A stretch of DNA of 64,000 nt. Origin: Chloroflexota bacterium. GTDB lineage: Bacteria; Chloroflexota; Anaerolineae; Aggregatilineales; Phototrophicaceae. Shown here piece after piece: positions 29,371 to 38,108 of the stretch (its first letter is position 1; every line of letters begins with the position of its first letter). The position numbers and the translations under genes were made by a program. Location: positions 33,421 to 97,420 of the forward strand of contig WTGC01000171.1 in the NCBI GenBank assembly GCA_011523705.1, written 5' to 3'. The notes under the pieces were generated by a model, which was given only the letters and a program-made list of their open reading frames with translations, had not been told where the DNA came from and ran no database searches.

Positions 29371-30492
29371 ATGAGCAAGCGACCGCCCGTCTATCCCTTC
29401 ACGGCCATTGTCGGCCAAGACATGATGAAACTCGCCTTGATCCTCAACGCCATCGACATGAGGATCGGCGGTGTGCTGATTCGTGGCGAACGCGGCACCG
29501 GCAAGTCCACCGCCGCGCGCGCATTGGCCGCCCTCCTGCCCGAGATTGATGTCATTTCCGATTCGCCCTTCAACGATGATCCCTTCCGCCGCGAATCCTG
29601 GTCAGATTTCGCGCGCAGCAAATACGAAGACTGCGACGAGATTCCGAGCTCGCGCCGGCGCATCAGTTTCGTCGACTTGCCGGTCAGCGCCACCGAAGAC
29701 CGCGTCGTCGGCACGCTCGATATTGAAAAGGCGATTCAATTTGGCGAGCGCCATTTCGACACCGGCGTCTTGGCCAATGCCAACCGCGGCATTCTGTACG
29801 TGGACGAGATCAATCTGCTCGACGACCATATTGTCGATCTCTTGCTCGATAGCGCGGCGATGGGTGTCAACATCGTCGAGCGAGAAGGTATCAGCTTCAG
29901 CCATCCAGCCCGTTTTATCCTGGTTGGCACGATGAACCCGGAAGAAGGCGACCTGCGCCCGCAGCTGTTGGACCGCTTCGCCCTCTCTGTCGATGTCACC
30001 AGCATCAAAGACGCGGCCGAACGCATCGAAATCCTGGAGCGCCATATCGCTTACGAAAACAGCCCCCTGCGCTTCAAGGACGATTGGGACCCGGTCGATG
30101 AACAGCTGTCCCAGCGCATCGCCGCCGCCCGTGAGATCATCGATGACGTCACCCACAGAACACAGGATTTGCGCGTCATCGCCAGCATCACCAGTGATCT
30201 GCAAATTGACGGGCATCGCGCCGACCTGGTCATCCTGAAAGCGGCGCGCGCCCATGCCGCTTTTGAAGGGCGCAAAGCCATCAACGACCGCGACATCACC
30301 ATCGCCATCCGCTTGACGATTCCTCATCGCCTGAAGCGCGGTCCCTTCAACGATGCCCAAGCCGATCTCAACGCGGTGGAATCAGCCGTCGATGAGAAGC
30401 GGCAGGAAATCGGCGAGGGCGAAGAAGCGGGCGAATTCACCGAAGACAGCGACGAGCAAGCAGCGCAGACTAAAAAAAAAGTGAGTCTGTAA
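29371..30492 (+). CDS. Short AAA+ product of the chelatase gene (ChlI/BchI-like), terminating in frame zero
   Basis: Without frameshifting, translation stops at TAA 30490-30492 and gives a 373-residue AAA+ protein ending QTKKKVSL. It contains the complete I-subunit ATPase: Walker A near residues 39-47, Walker B near 140, and the sensor 2/lid helices (HRTQDLRVIASITSD). It ends in an acidic tail. This matches the size of ChlI/BchI/CobS-like subunits (about 340-380), so one gene could supply both AAA+ subunits of the chelatase motor, with the large CobN/ChlH subunit encoded elsewhere. Confidence 0.75.
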   Translation: MSKRPPVYPFTAIVGQDMMKLALILNAIDMRIGGVLIRGERGTGKSTAARALAALLPEIDVISDSPFNDDPFRRESWSDFARSKYEDCDEIPSSRRRISFVDLPVSATEDRVVGTLDIEKAIQFGERHFDTGVLANANRGILYVDEINLLDDHIVDLLLDSAAMGVNIVEREGISFSHPARFILVGTMNPEEGDLRPQLLDRFALSVDVTSIKDAAERIEILERHIAYENSPLRFKDDWDPVDEQLSQRIAAAREIIDDVTHRTQDLRVIASITSDLQIDGHRADLVILKAARAHAAFEGRKAINDRDITIAIRLTIPHRLKRGPFNDAQADLNAVESAVDEKRQEIGEGEEAGEFTEDSDEQAAQTKKKVSL

Positions 30493-31448
30493 GCGGCGAA
30501 GGCGAGCCGCAAGATCAAGAGCTGGGGCAAACCGAAGCCGCCCCGCAAGACGTCTTCCCCACTTCCGACGCGCGCTGGTGGGAAGGCGGCCAGCAAGTCC
30601 AATCACAAGCCGAATTCGAAACGCGCAAGCTTAATACCCAGCTCGACCGCATGACGCGCCGTCAATCCGGGCGGCGCTCGACCACCCGCACCGATCGCAA
30701 ACGCGGCCGCTACGTGCGCGCGCGGCAAGCGGGCGAAAAACCGCGCGATATCGCCTTTGACGCCACCTTGCGCGCCGCCGCCCCCTTCCAGATGGAGCGC
30801 GGCGAACAGAAGCAGGAAACCGGCATGGCTTACGCCCTGCGCAAGACCGACCTGCAAGAAAAAGTCCGCGTGCGCAAAGCGGCCAACCTGATCATGTTCA
30901 CGGTGGACGCCTCGTGGAGCATGGCTGTCTCCGAGCGCATGCAGGCGACCAAAGGCGCCATCATGTCGCTGCTAACCGACGCCTACCAACGGCGCGATCG
31001 CGTGGGCTTGGTCGTCTTCCAAAAGGACCGCGCCTCCTTGGTCCTGCCCCCGACAAACTCGGTGGTCTTGGCAAAAGAAGCGATGGCTGACATACCGGTC
31101 GGCGGCAAGACGCCGCTCTCGGCCGGGCTGCTGCTGACCTATGAAGCGGTCATGCGCGAGAAGAATCTGAATCCCGATGTGATGCCAATGATGATCTTGC
31201 TGACCGATGGCGCCGGCAACGTCTCGATCAGCGATTCGGTCTCCCCGCAAGACGAGGCCCACTCGATCGCGCGCAGGATCCAGGAAGCCGATATCCGTAC
31301 CGTCACCATCAATATGGAGCACGTCGCCTTCGATCAAGGCTTGGCGCAGCGCCTGGCCGATCAACTGGGCGGTCCCTGCTACACGCTCGCCCAGATCCGC
31401 GCCGACAGCCTGCTCGACACCGTCCGCGCCGAGATGGACAAGATCTAA
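29371..31448 (+). CDS. chlD: Chelatase subunit ChlD/BchD type (AAA+ and VWA), read through a -1 frameshift
   Basis: Two reading frames together encode one 692-residue protein of the ChlD/BchD kind, the ATPase-integrin subunit of Mg- or Co-chelatases. The first frame (29371-30480) gives the AAA+ part: Walker A GERGTGKST, Walker B GILYVDEINLL, arginine finger region, and an acidic linker (EEGEEAGEFTEDSDEQ). After nine A residues (30472-30480) a -1 shift enters the second frame at 30480, which is open with no start codon or ribosome binding site, and continues the acidic linker into a VWA domain with MIDAS motif DASWS, the Thr of GGKTPLSAG and LLTDGAGN. The start ATG 29371 fits the promoter. Programmed frameshifting in chlD-type genes has been reported, yielding a short I-like and a long D-like subunit. 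With no other chlorophyll genes here, a cobalt chelatase role is more likely than Mg. Confidence 0.8.
30472..30510 (+). promoter_or_regulatory. Putative -1 frameshift site with downstream stem-loop
   Basis: Nine consecutive A residues (30472-30480) contain the slippery heptamer A AAA AAA in the zero frame (ACT AAA AAA AAA GTG). The zero-frame stop follows at 30490. Twelve bases after the slippery run, GCGGC (30493-30497) can pair with GCCGC (30506-30510). The A run could also cause transcriptional slippage, giving the same products. Confidence 0.65.
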
Positions 31449-31461
31449 TCCTCCTAACAAA

Positions 31462-31489
31462 GTAGGGGCGAGGCGGTGACTCGCCCGCC
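31462..31489 (+). repeat. GTAGGGGCGA hairpin repeat
   Basis: GTAG is followed by GGGCGAG, a GCGGTGA loop and CTCGCCC, then GCC. It lies just after the chelatase gene, in the region before the C45 gene. Confidence 0.65.
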
Positions 31490-31566
31490 TCCTTTGAATG
31501 TGTTTAGACACACGCGCGACAATGCCGCCGCCCAAGCAAAATACCTTGCGTCTGCCCGCGCGTCGC

Positions 31567-31611
31567 TCCCCCTCTCCCCTTGTGGGAGAGGGGGCCGGGG
31601 GGTGAGGGGTG
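31567..31611. repeat. CT-rich hairpin repeat of a second type
   Basis: CCCCTCTCCC pairs perfectly with GGGAGAGGGG around a short loop, followed by GGCCGGGGGGTGAGGGG. A decayed relative lies at 53868-53907 and a possible fragment near 63940. Such elements are typical dispersed intergenic repeats. Confidence 0.6.
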
Positions 31612-31633
31612 CGTCGCCCGCGCAAGGCGAAAC

Positions 31634-31659
31634 TGTAGGGGCAAGGCGGTGACTCGCCC
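31634..31659 (+). repeat. GTAGGGGC hairpin repeat upstream of the C45 gene
   Basis: TGTAG, then GGGCAAG, GCGGTGA and CTCGCCC, one mismatch in the stem compared with the copy at 31462. It ends 16 bases before the -10 box at 31676. Confidence 0.6.
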
Positions 31660-31675
31660 TCAAACCGATATCGGG

Positions 31676-31681
31676 TATAAT
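31676..31681 (+). promoter_or_regulatory. -10 box upstream of the C45 gene
   Basis: A perfect TATAAT lies 31 bases before the ATG at 31713. No good -35 is present; the equivalent position lies inside the hairpin repeat. Confidence 0.4.
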
Positions 31682-31712
31682 TCCATCGAGATCACATCAC
31701 AGGCAAAGTGGC

Positions 31713-32804
31713 ATGAACCACATCCGCGTCATCAAACTCTCCGGCGCCCCCTATGACATGGGCTATGCGCACGGCCTGCGCTTCCGCGACGAAATCCGCA
31801 TGTTCACCGAAGAACGCGTCCGCCTCTGCAGTTCGCTCGAATGGACGGGCCGCGAATTGCCGCGTGACGCCATCATCGCCCTCGCCGAAGCCTGCGTCGC
31901 CGAGCATCAAGCCTACGCGCCCGATCTCATGGCGGAAGTGCAGGGCATCGCCGACGCCACCGACCTCACGTTGGCTGAACTAGTCATCAACAATGGCTTC
32001 ACAGATTTCATCGATACGATTTATCACCTGGGCGATATCACCGTTCCCGCCGTCGCGGCGCCGCTGGCTGCTGACAACTGCACCGCCTTCATGATCCCGC
32101 CGTGCCGCAGCGCAACCGGCGAAGCCTTCTTCGGCCAGACCTGGGACATGCACGCCTCCGCCACGCCCTACGTCATCCTGATTCATGGCAAGCCGGACGA
32201 TGCGCCAAGCTTCCTCACCTTCACTGTCACAGGCTGCGTCGGCATGATCGGCATGAACAGCGCTGGCATCGCCGTCGGCGTTAATAACCTGATGGCGACC
32301 GATGGCCGGATCGGCGTCACCTGGCCCTTCGTCGTGCGCAAGATCTTGCAGCAAGACGATCTTGACGCCGCGCTCGAATGCCTGACCGGCGCCAAGCTGG
32401 CGGGCGCGCACAACTATATGCTGATGGACAGGTCCGGACGAGGATATGAGGTCGAGGCGATGTCCACCACGCATCACGTGCATGAACTCGCCGACGAGAC
32501 GATCAGTCACACCAATCACTGCCTGATCCAGAAGAATCTCGATGTGGCGCGCGAACGTCCGCCGGACTCGCAGAACAGCTCGGAGAATCGACTGCGCCGT
32601 GCGAACGAACTCCTGGCGCGCGACGACGTTACCATTGAGGACCTCATGGCTCTGACGCGCGACGAAGTGGCCATTTGCACCCGGCCGCAACCACCGACCC
32701 ACGTCGAGAGCTGCGGCGCCGCCATCATGAGTCCCTCAACGGGCGACTTCTGGCCCGTCTGGGGCATCCCCGCCGACAACGAATACGAGCATTTCACCAT
32801 TTGA
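31713..32804 (+). CDS. C45-family Ntn-hydrolase (acyl-CoA:6-aminopenicillanate acyltransferase-like)
   Basis: A 363-residue protein of peptidase family C45. The N-terminal GAPYDMGYAHG block is typical. The presumed autocleavage site and nucleophile Cys are in AADNCTAF (about residue 117), followed by GQTWDMHA and the GMIGMNSAGIAVGVNNL segment common to Ntn-hydrolases. Family members cleave or transfer acyl groups on amides and peptides after self-processing; the physiological substrate is unknown for most bacterial homologues. No signal peptide is seen. It is followed by arginase and alanine dehydrogenase genes on the same strand, suggesting an amino-acid or amide breakdown role. Confidence 0.85.
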   Translation: MNHIRVIKLSGAPYDMGYAHGLRFRDEIRMFTEERVRLCSSLEWTGRELPRDAIIALAEACVAEHQAYAPDLMAEVQGIADATDLTLAELVINNGFTDFIDTIYHLGDITVPAVAAPLAADNCTAFMIPPCRSATGEAFFGQTWDMHASATPYVILIHGKPDDAPSFLTFTVTGCVGMIGMNSAGIAVGVNNLMATDGRIGVTWPFVVRKILQQDDLDAALECLTGAKLAGAHNYMLMDRSGRGYEVEAMSTTHHVHELADETISHTNHCLIQKNLDVARERPPDSQNSSENRLRRANELLARDDVTIEDLMALTRDEVAICTRPQPPTHVESCGAAIMSPSTGDFWPVWGIPADNEYEHFTI

Positions 32805-32876
32805 GCGCTGCGCCCGCTCTTGAAGCGCAAAACTGCCCTTATACTGTAGTTAGGGATATGTGAGGGCGGTGGGCGC

Positions 32877-33785
32877 ATGATGGACGGGAAGCAGGTACGG
32901 ATTTTCGGCATCCCCATGGATTTGGGGCAGAGTCGACGCGGCGTGGACATGGGTCCGAGCGCGATTCGCTACGCGCAATTGCACGAGAAGCTACGCACGC
33001 TGGGCTACCATACCACGGACGAAGGCAATATTCATGTCGCCCAAGCCGAGCAGACGCCCGCTCTTATGCGCACCTACACAAACGCGCATTTCCTGCCGCA
33101 GGTGGCAAGCATCTGCCAGGCGACATACGATGCCATCCGCAATACCTGGAGAAGCGGCGAATTCGGCTTGTTTCTGGGCGGTGACCACAGCTTGAGCGTT
33201 GGCACGGTCGCGGCGGCGGCGCAGCGCGGCAAGCTTGGCGTCCTTTGGGTTGACGCGCATACCGATATGAATACGCCCGCCAGTTCGCCTTCGGGCAATA
33301 TCCACGGCATGGCTCTCGCCTGTCTGCTGGGCGAGGGGCCACCGGAACTGGTGAACATTGGCTTTGACGGCGCCAAACTTTCGCCGGAACAGATCATCGT
33401 CATCGGCGCGCACGACATTGACCGAGAGGAGAGGACCCGCGTTAAGCAAAGCGGCATTCGCGTCTACACAATGCGCGATGTCGACGAGCGCGGCATCCCC
33501 CAACTGGCGAAGGAGATCCGGCAGCAGTTCGCCGACATGGATGCGATCCATGTCAGCCTCGATATGGACTCCTGCGACCCGCAGTTCGCTGTCGGCGTCG
33601 GCACCCCCGTCTCGGGCGGCTTAAGCTATCGGGAAGCGCACTTGCTGATGAAACTGATTTCGGACACGGGCCAGGTCCGCTCGATGGACGTTGTCGAATG
33701 CAACCCTATCCTGGACGATCACAACCGCACCGGCATCCTGGCAGTCGATCTGATCATGAGCATGCTGGGAGACAAATTCTTGTAA
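32877..33785 (+). CDS. rocF: Arginase
   Basis: A 302-residue ureohydrolase converting arginine to ornithine and urea. The two-manganese site is complete: GGDHS, DAHTDMN and SLDMDSCDP, with GVGTPVSGGLSYREA matching arginases better than agmatinases, as does the N-terminal GIPMDLGQSRRGVDMGPSAIRYA. Length fits the RocF type (about 300). The ATG at 32877 is followed by a second ATG at 32880; TGAGGG lies upstream. Ornithine aminotransferase is not adjacent. Agmatinase activity cannot be excluded, given the polyamine genes elsewhere in the window. Confidence 0.93.
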   Translation: MMDGKQVRIFGIPMDLGQSRRGVDMGPSAIRYAQLHEKLRTLGYHTTDEGNIHVAQAEQTPALMRTYTNAHFLPQVASICQATYDAIRNTWRSGEFGLFLGGDHSLSVGTVAAAAQRGKLGVLWVDAHTDMNTPASSPSGNIHGMALACLLGEGPPELVNIGFDGAKLSPEQIIVIGAHDIDREERTRVKQSGIRVYTMRDVDERGIPQLAKEIRQQFADMDAIHVSLDMDSCDPQFAVGVGTPVSGGLSYREAHLLMKLISDTGQVRSMDVVECNPILDDHNRTGILAVDLIMSMLGDKFL

Positions 33786-33913
33786 CGAGCCAGCCCCGCG
33801 CGCCGCTCCAAAATAGCGCTTCCTCACCTCTTTAGGCAGACTGTACGAAATCACTAGACTGTTTTCCTACATCGTGTACCATGAAGGTAGAGCAATGACG
33901 CAGGAGCGGACAC

Positions 33914-35059
33914 ATGAACATTGGTATCCCCAAGGAAATCAAGGTCGAAGAGCATCGCGTGTCGAGCCCGCCCTCCGGCGTGCGCGAATTCGTGAAACGC
34001 GGCCATACCGTCTTTGTCGAATGCGATGCGGGTTTGAGCAGTGGCTTCACCGATGAAGAATATATCGGCGCCGGCGCCATCATCATGGATTCGGCCGACG
34101 CGCTTTGGTCAGCATCGGACATGATCATCAAAGTGAAGGAACCGCAAGCGAGCGAATACCGCTTCTTGCGCCCCAACCTGATTCTCTTCACCTATCTCCA
34201 CCTGGCCGCCGAAGAGGCATTGACCCTCGCCCTGCTGGAAAGCGGCGTAACCGGCATCGCTTATGAAACAGTGGAAGACGCGCAGGGAAGGCTCCCCCTA
34301 TTGGAACCGATGAGCGAAGTCGCCGGCCGAATGGCGGCGCAGGTCGTCTCGCATTATCTGGAAAGAAGGCAAGGTGGGCGCGGCGTCTTGCTGGGCGGCG
34401 TGCCCGGCGTCACCGCGGCCCATGTGGTTATCCTCGGCGCGGGCACGGTCGGCGCCAACGCCGCCAAGATCGCCCTGGGCATGGGCGCGCGCGTCACGCT
34501 GCTCGATATTGACTTGGATCGCCTGCGCTATCTCGACGACACTCTCCATGGCAGCCTCAATACCCTGTATTCGAATCACATCAACATCGCTCGCTCTATC
34601 GTCACGGCTGACGCACTGATCGGCTCGGTGCTGATTACGGGTGCGCGCGCGCCGATGCTAGTCACGCGCGACATGCTGCCGTCCATGCCGCATGGCAGCA
34701 TCATCGTTGATGTCGCCGTTGATCAGGGCGGCTGCGTCGAAACGACGCGCCCCACTAACCACAGCGAACCCACTTTCGTCATTGATGGCGTCCTGCATTA
34801 TGGCGTGACGAATATGCCCGGCGCGGTTCCGCGAACATCGAGCCTGGCGCTGGCGAATGCGACGCTGCCTTACGCATTTCAGCTCGCCAGCAGCGGCGTC
34901 ACCGGCGCTCTCATGGCTGATCCCGCCCTGCTGCGAGGTCTCAACACCCTGGGCGGGCGCTGCACGCATCCCGCTGTCGCCGACACTTTCGGGCTCGAAT
35001 ACGTGGAAGCGGAGCTGGCGCTGAACGGCCAGACTGCCGACGCCCTGTTGCCACTCTGA
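33914..35059 (+). CDS. ald: Alanine dehydrogenase
   Basis: A 381-residue NAD-dependent alanine dehydrogenase interconverting L-alanine and pyruvate plus ammonia. Visible are the substrate-binding residues in EHRVSSPPSGV (Arg), IIKVKEP (Lys), FTYLHLA (His), the Rossmann motif ILGAGTVGANAAKIALGMGA and VDVAVDQGGCVETTRPT. The usual NRVALTPAGV reads HRVSSPPSGV. Length is standard (about 370). AGGAG lies seven bases before the ATG. It probably forms part of an amino-acid catabolic group with the arginase and C45 genes. Confidence 0.94.
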   Translation: MNIGIPKEIKVEEHRVSSPPSGVREFVKRGHTVFVECDAGLSSGFTDEEYIGAGAIIMDSADALWSASDMIIKVKEPQASEYRFLRPNLILFTYLHLAAEEALTLALLESGVTGIAYETVEDAQGRLPLLEPMSEVAGRMAAQVVSHYLERRQGGRGVLLGGVPGVTAAHVVILGAGTVGANAAKIALGMGARVTLLDIDLDRLRYLDDTLHGSLNTLYSNHINIARSIVTADALIGSVLITGARAPMLVTRDMLPSMPHGSIIVDVAVDQGGCVETTRPTNHSEPTFVIDGVLHYGVTNMPGAVPRTSSLALANATLPYAFQLASSGVTGALMADPALLRGLNTLGGRCTHPAVADTFGLEYVEAELALNGQTADALLPL

Positions 35060-35191
35060 CGCCAGTGCCCAGAGGCTGAACCCCGACCAGCTGGCCGACG
35101 GTTTCCGGGTCGGTCCCAACTTCTTGCGCAAGCCCAACTCTGCTACATTAGTTGGGTAACTTCCCGCGTTCGTGTCGACGACTGGGCAGCA

Positions 35192-36217
35192 GTGGGACAT
35201 CAAAGGAAACGCCTGACTTTAGCACTTGGCATGACAATCAGCGCTGTCTTTTTGGCACTGGCTCTTCGTGGATTGCAGACAGAGCAATTCTTTAGCAGCC
35301 TCGCCGATGTCAGCCTGCCCTTGCTGCTGGCGGCGATGGGGGTCTATGGCGCTGCTGTGGTCGTCATCGCCTTGCGCTGGCAATTCTTGCTTCGCGCGCT
35401 GAAGTTCGTCCCGCTGGCGGCGCTCACACAGCTGGTGTTTATCGGCTACATGGGCAATAACGTCTACCCGTTACGGGCCGGCGAGGCGCTGCGAATTCTC
35501 CTCCTGCGCCGCAACCACGGCCTGCCGCTCCTGCGCTCGACAACCATCGTCGCGATTGAACGCCTGTTTGACGGCTGCGTCATGCTGAGCTTTGTCTTGT
35601 TCAGCCTCCTGCTGATCGATATTGAATCGGACCAAGTAAAAGCCATCGTCAGCGTTTCGGCGCCGCTATTCGCTCTGGCGCTACTGATCGCGCTGTCGCT
35701 GGCGGCACAGCCGAGTCTGCTCAGGCGCGTCGTCGGCCTGGCGCTGGTCTTGCTGCCCCGGCGAATAGGCGCTGTCGTCGCCAACTCTTCTGAAGAGCTC
35801 CTCGCCGGCTTTGCAGGCTTGCGCAGACCTTCCCATCTGCTGGGCGCGGTCATCTGTTCTTTTGTCACTTGGGGCATCGAAGCGGGCGCCTACTACATTG
35901 TGATGCGCGCCTTTGACCTGCAGTTCAGTTATGCGGTCGCGCTGCTGCTGGTGGGGGCGGTCAATCTGGCCGGGCTGATCCCCGCGTCGCCGGGCCAGAT
36001 CGGCGTCTATGAATTCGTCATCATCAGCATCTTGGCCGCCTTGGGCATCGCAGCCCCGCTCGCCACCGCCTACGCCGTCGTCGTGCACATCACCATCTGG
36101 CTGCCGACCACGGCGACCGGCTTCATCCTTCTGTTGAAACAGGGCTTGGGATGGGCTGATGTCGGGCGGGCGGCGGCCATCAGAAGCGCTGAATCTGCGC
36201 CGCCCGATGGGGGTTAG
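35192..36217 (+). CDS. LPG synthase TM-region/UPF0104-like membrane protein (flippase-like)
   Basis: A 341-residue polytopic membrane protein with about eight hydrophobic segments, of the family including the membrane part of lysylphosphatidylglycerol synthase (PF03706) and AglD-like proteins. Typical pieces are RWQFLLRAL, FIGYMGNNVYPLRAGEALR and the later LAGLIPASPGQIGVYEF. The cytosolic aminoacyltransferase domain of MprF is absent, so it is more likely a lipid or glycolipid flippase. The start is uncertain: GTG 35192 gives this length and ATG 35231 is an alternative. Its stop overlaps the convergent aldo-keto reductase stop by four bases. Confidence 0.82.
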   Translation: MGHQRKRLTLALGMTISAVFLALALRGLQTEQFFSSLADVSLPLLLAAMGVYGAAVVVIALRWQFLLRALKFVPLAALTQLVFIGYMGNNVYPLRAGEALRILLLRRNHGLPLLRSTTIVAIERLFDGCVMLSFVLFSLLLIDIESDQVKAIVSVSAPLFALALLIALSLAAQPSLLRRVVGLALVLLPRRIGAVVANSSEELLAGFAGLRRPSHLLGAVICSFVTWGIEAGAYYIVMRAFDLQFSYAVALLLVGAVNLAGLIPASPGQIGVYEFVIISILAALGIAAPLATAYAVVVHITIWLPTTATGFILLLKQGLGWADVGRAAAIRSAESAPPDGG

Positions 36218-37182
36218 ACGTCGACCGCCGTATCAAAATGTCGCAGAAGCGGATTCAATTCGTCCCAAAGTTCGTCCGGTATTTCCACTTCAGCCGCCTG
36301 CATGCTCGACTCCGCCTCTTCCGGCACGCGGGCGCCCGGGATGACGGACGCGACTTGCGGATGGCGTGTGCACCATTGCAGCGCCACCGCCACCATCGGC
36401 ACATCGTAGCGCTGGCAAAGCCGCTGTATCTTGCTGACATGGTTGAGACATTCCGGCGGAAATATGCGGTTGAGATACAAAGTGTCGGCTTGCGGTCCCG
36501 TAGCTAGCAAGCTGCGCTCCAAAGGCGTCGCCCCGACCAAGCCCACATCATGCTTGGCCGCCTCTGCGAAGATTTCTCGTTCGGCGATATGATTGATCAA
36601 GCTCCAGCAGTCGGCGATGACGGCCGCGTCAAATTCGCCAGTACGTAGGTACTCCAGATTGGTCGGCGGATTGTTGCAGGCGACGCCAATGTGATTGATG
36701 ACGCCCTGGCGCTGCAAGTGCCGCAAAGCGCCGAGAGCGCCTTGATCCGAAAGCACGTCGTCTATCGGCTGCCCCATCGCATCGTGAATATAGACAATTG
36801 GCAGGCGGTCCAAGCCCATCCGCTCGAGGCTGCCCTCAACGCTGCGCAAAATGCCGTCATAGCTGAAATCATAGCCAAGGTGACTGCGTCCGGCTTTGGT
36901 GGTGATGATGACACTGTCCTTGGCTGCGGGCCGCTGGCGCAGCGCCTTGCCTATCATCGTCTCGCTCAGGCTCCGGCCATAAAGTACGGCGGTATCGATG
37001 AAGGCGCAGCCGGCGTCAATCGCCCGCACCAGCGTTTGCACGCCCAATTCCGTATCCAGCCGCCGGCCTTCGACATCCACTTCGACGACGGCGTCGTTCT
37101 GCGTCGGCACGCCGACGAAAGCGGTGCCGATCCCGACAATGGGTACGCGTATTTCGGTACGCCCCAGCCGCTTGGTACGCAT
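36214..37182 (-). CDS. Aldo/keto reductase (D-threo-aldose dehydrogenase-like)
   Basis: A 322-residue NAD(P)-dependent oxidoreductase with TIM-barrel fold. The opening KRLGRTEIRVPIVGIGTAF, FIDTAVLYGRSLSE (catalytic Asp and Tyr), the Lys region TTKAG, and YIHDA (His) fit the branch of D-threo-aldose/L-fucose and pyridoxal dehydrogenases. The start ATG overlaps the uppS stop by one base (TAATG), so it is translated together with uppS. No sugar genes lie nearby, so the substrate is open. Confidence 0.87.
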   Translation of the reverse strand: MRTKRLGRTEIRVPIVGIGTAFVGVPTQNDAVVEVDVEGRRLDTELGVQTLVRAIDAGCAFIDTAVLYGRSLSETMIGKALRQRPAAKDSVIITTKAGRSHLGYDFSYDGILRSVEGSLERMGLDRLPIVYIHDAMGQPIDDVLSDQGALGALRHLQRQGVINHIGVACNNPPTNLEYLRTGEFDAAVIADCWSLINHIAEREIFAEAAKHDVGLVGATPLERSLLATGPQADTLYLNRIFPPECLNHVSKIQRLCQRYDVPMVAVALQWCTRHPQVASVIPGARVPEEAESSMQAAEVEIPDELWDELNPLLRHFDTAVDV

Positions 37183-37979
37183 TATATGGTTCGCTCCTTT
37201 ACGCGGGTTGCTTTCATTTGCTCGCCATTGATTTGGTCATCGGTTTTGCCAAAACGCCGCCTTCGATTGCCATACTCGACCAGCGCCTCATAAAATGCGC
37301 TGCGTCCAAAATCGGGCCAATAGGTTTCGGTGGTATAAATCTCGCTGTAGGCGCCCTGCCAAATCAAGAAATTGCTCAGGCGGGACTCGCCGCTGGTGCG
37401 GATGATCAAATCCGGATCGGGCAGATCGCTGGTATACATGTAGTTGTTGATCGTGGCTTCGGTGATCGCTTCGGCAGCGATGCCGTCCCGCACAATGTTC
37501 TGGACCGCATGAACGATTTCATCGCGCCCGCCATAATTGAAGGCGACGTTAAGGATCAGGCGCTGGTTGTCTCGCGTGAATTCGCAGGCTTCAATCACCT
37601 TGCGCGCCAGCCGCTCCTCAATGCCGTCCAGCTCTCCAATGTGACGAATTTGCACGCCTTCTTCATCAAGTTCTTGCAATTCACGGTCGATGACCATCTC
37701 CAGAATCCGCATCAGCAGCATGACTTCACGCCGGGGCCGCGCCCAATTCTCAGTCGAGAAGGCGTAAATCGTCACGATCCGCACACCAAATTCTGCGGCG
37801 GCGCGGATGATGCGGCGCAGATTCTCGGTGCCTTGGCGATGACCGGCCGAACGCGGCAAACCGCGATGCCTCGCCCAGCGACCATTGCCATCCATGATGA
37901 TAGCGACGTGTTCCGGAACTTTATCCAAGGGCGGCAACGCGAGCGGGTCCCGGCGGATCTCGGTTGTAAAAAACGTCAT
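37182..37979 (-). CDS. uppS: Isoprenyl transferase (undecaprenyl diphosphate synthase)
   Basis: A 265-residue cis-prenyltransferase, which builds the C55 lipid carrier for cell-wall and glycan synthesis. Motifs: HVAIIMDGNGRWARHRGLPR (catalytic Asp and FPP-binding Arg), GHRQG, YAFSTENWARP, LNVAFNYGGRDEIV, and the IPP-binding PDLIIRTSGESRLSNFL. A TTG just before the ATG is an alternative start. It follows frr on the same strand after about 130 bases, the common frr-uppS order, but pyrH is absent and cdsA lies 3.5 kb away on the other strand. Confidence 0.96.
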   Translation of the reverse strand: MTFFTTEIRRDPLALPPLDKVPEHVAIIMDGNGRWARHRGLPRSAGHRQGTENLRRIIRAAAEFGVRIVTIYAFSTENWARPRREVMLLMRILEMVIDRELQELDEEGVQIRHIGELDGIEERLARKVIEACEFTRDNQRLILNVAFNYGGRDEIVHAVQNIVRDGIAAEAITEATINNYMYTSDLPDPDLIIRTSGESRLSNFLIWQGAYSEIYTTETYWPDFGRSAFYEALVEYGNRRRRFGKTDDQINGEQMKATRVKERTI

Positions 37980-38108
37980 CAACGTATCCCGATTTGCTTA
38001 GGCTGATTTTCCAAGCAGTCCCTCAACTGCTGTTTACACTGGCCCGCGATATACTCCTCATAGACGGGGTTCTGCGGACGGCACGGCATCCTCCGCGAAC
38101 GCGCAATG

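Noticed and set aside
30651..31448. VWA part of the chelatase as an independent gene starting at 30651
   Set aside because: No ribosome binding site precedes that ATG, and the conserved linker and basic region lie upstream of it in the same open frame back to the A run.
32820..32845. TTGAAG ... TATACT promoter for arginase
   Set aside because: The spacing is 14 bases, too short for a normal sigma-70 promoter.
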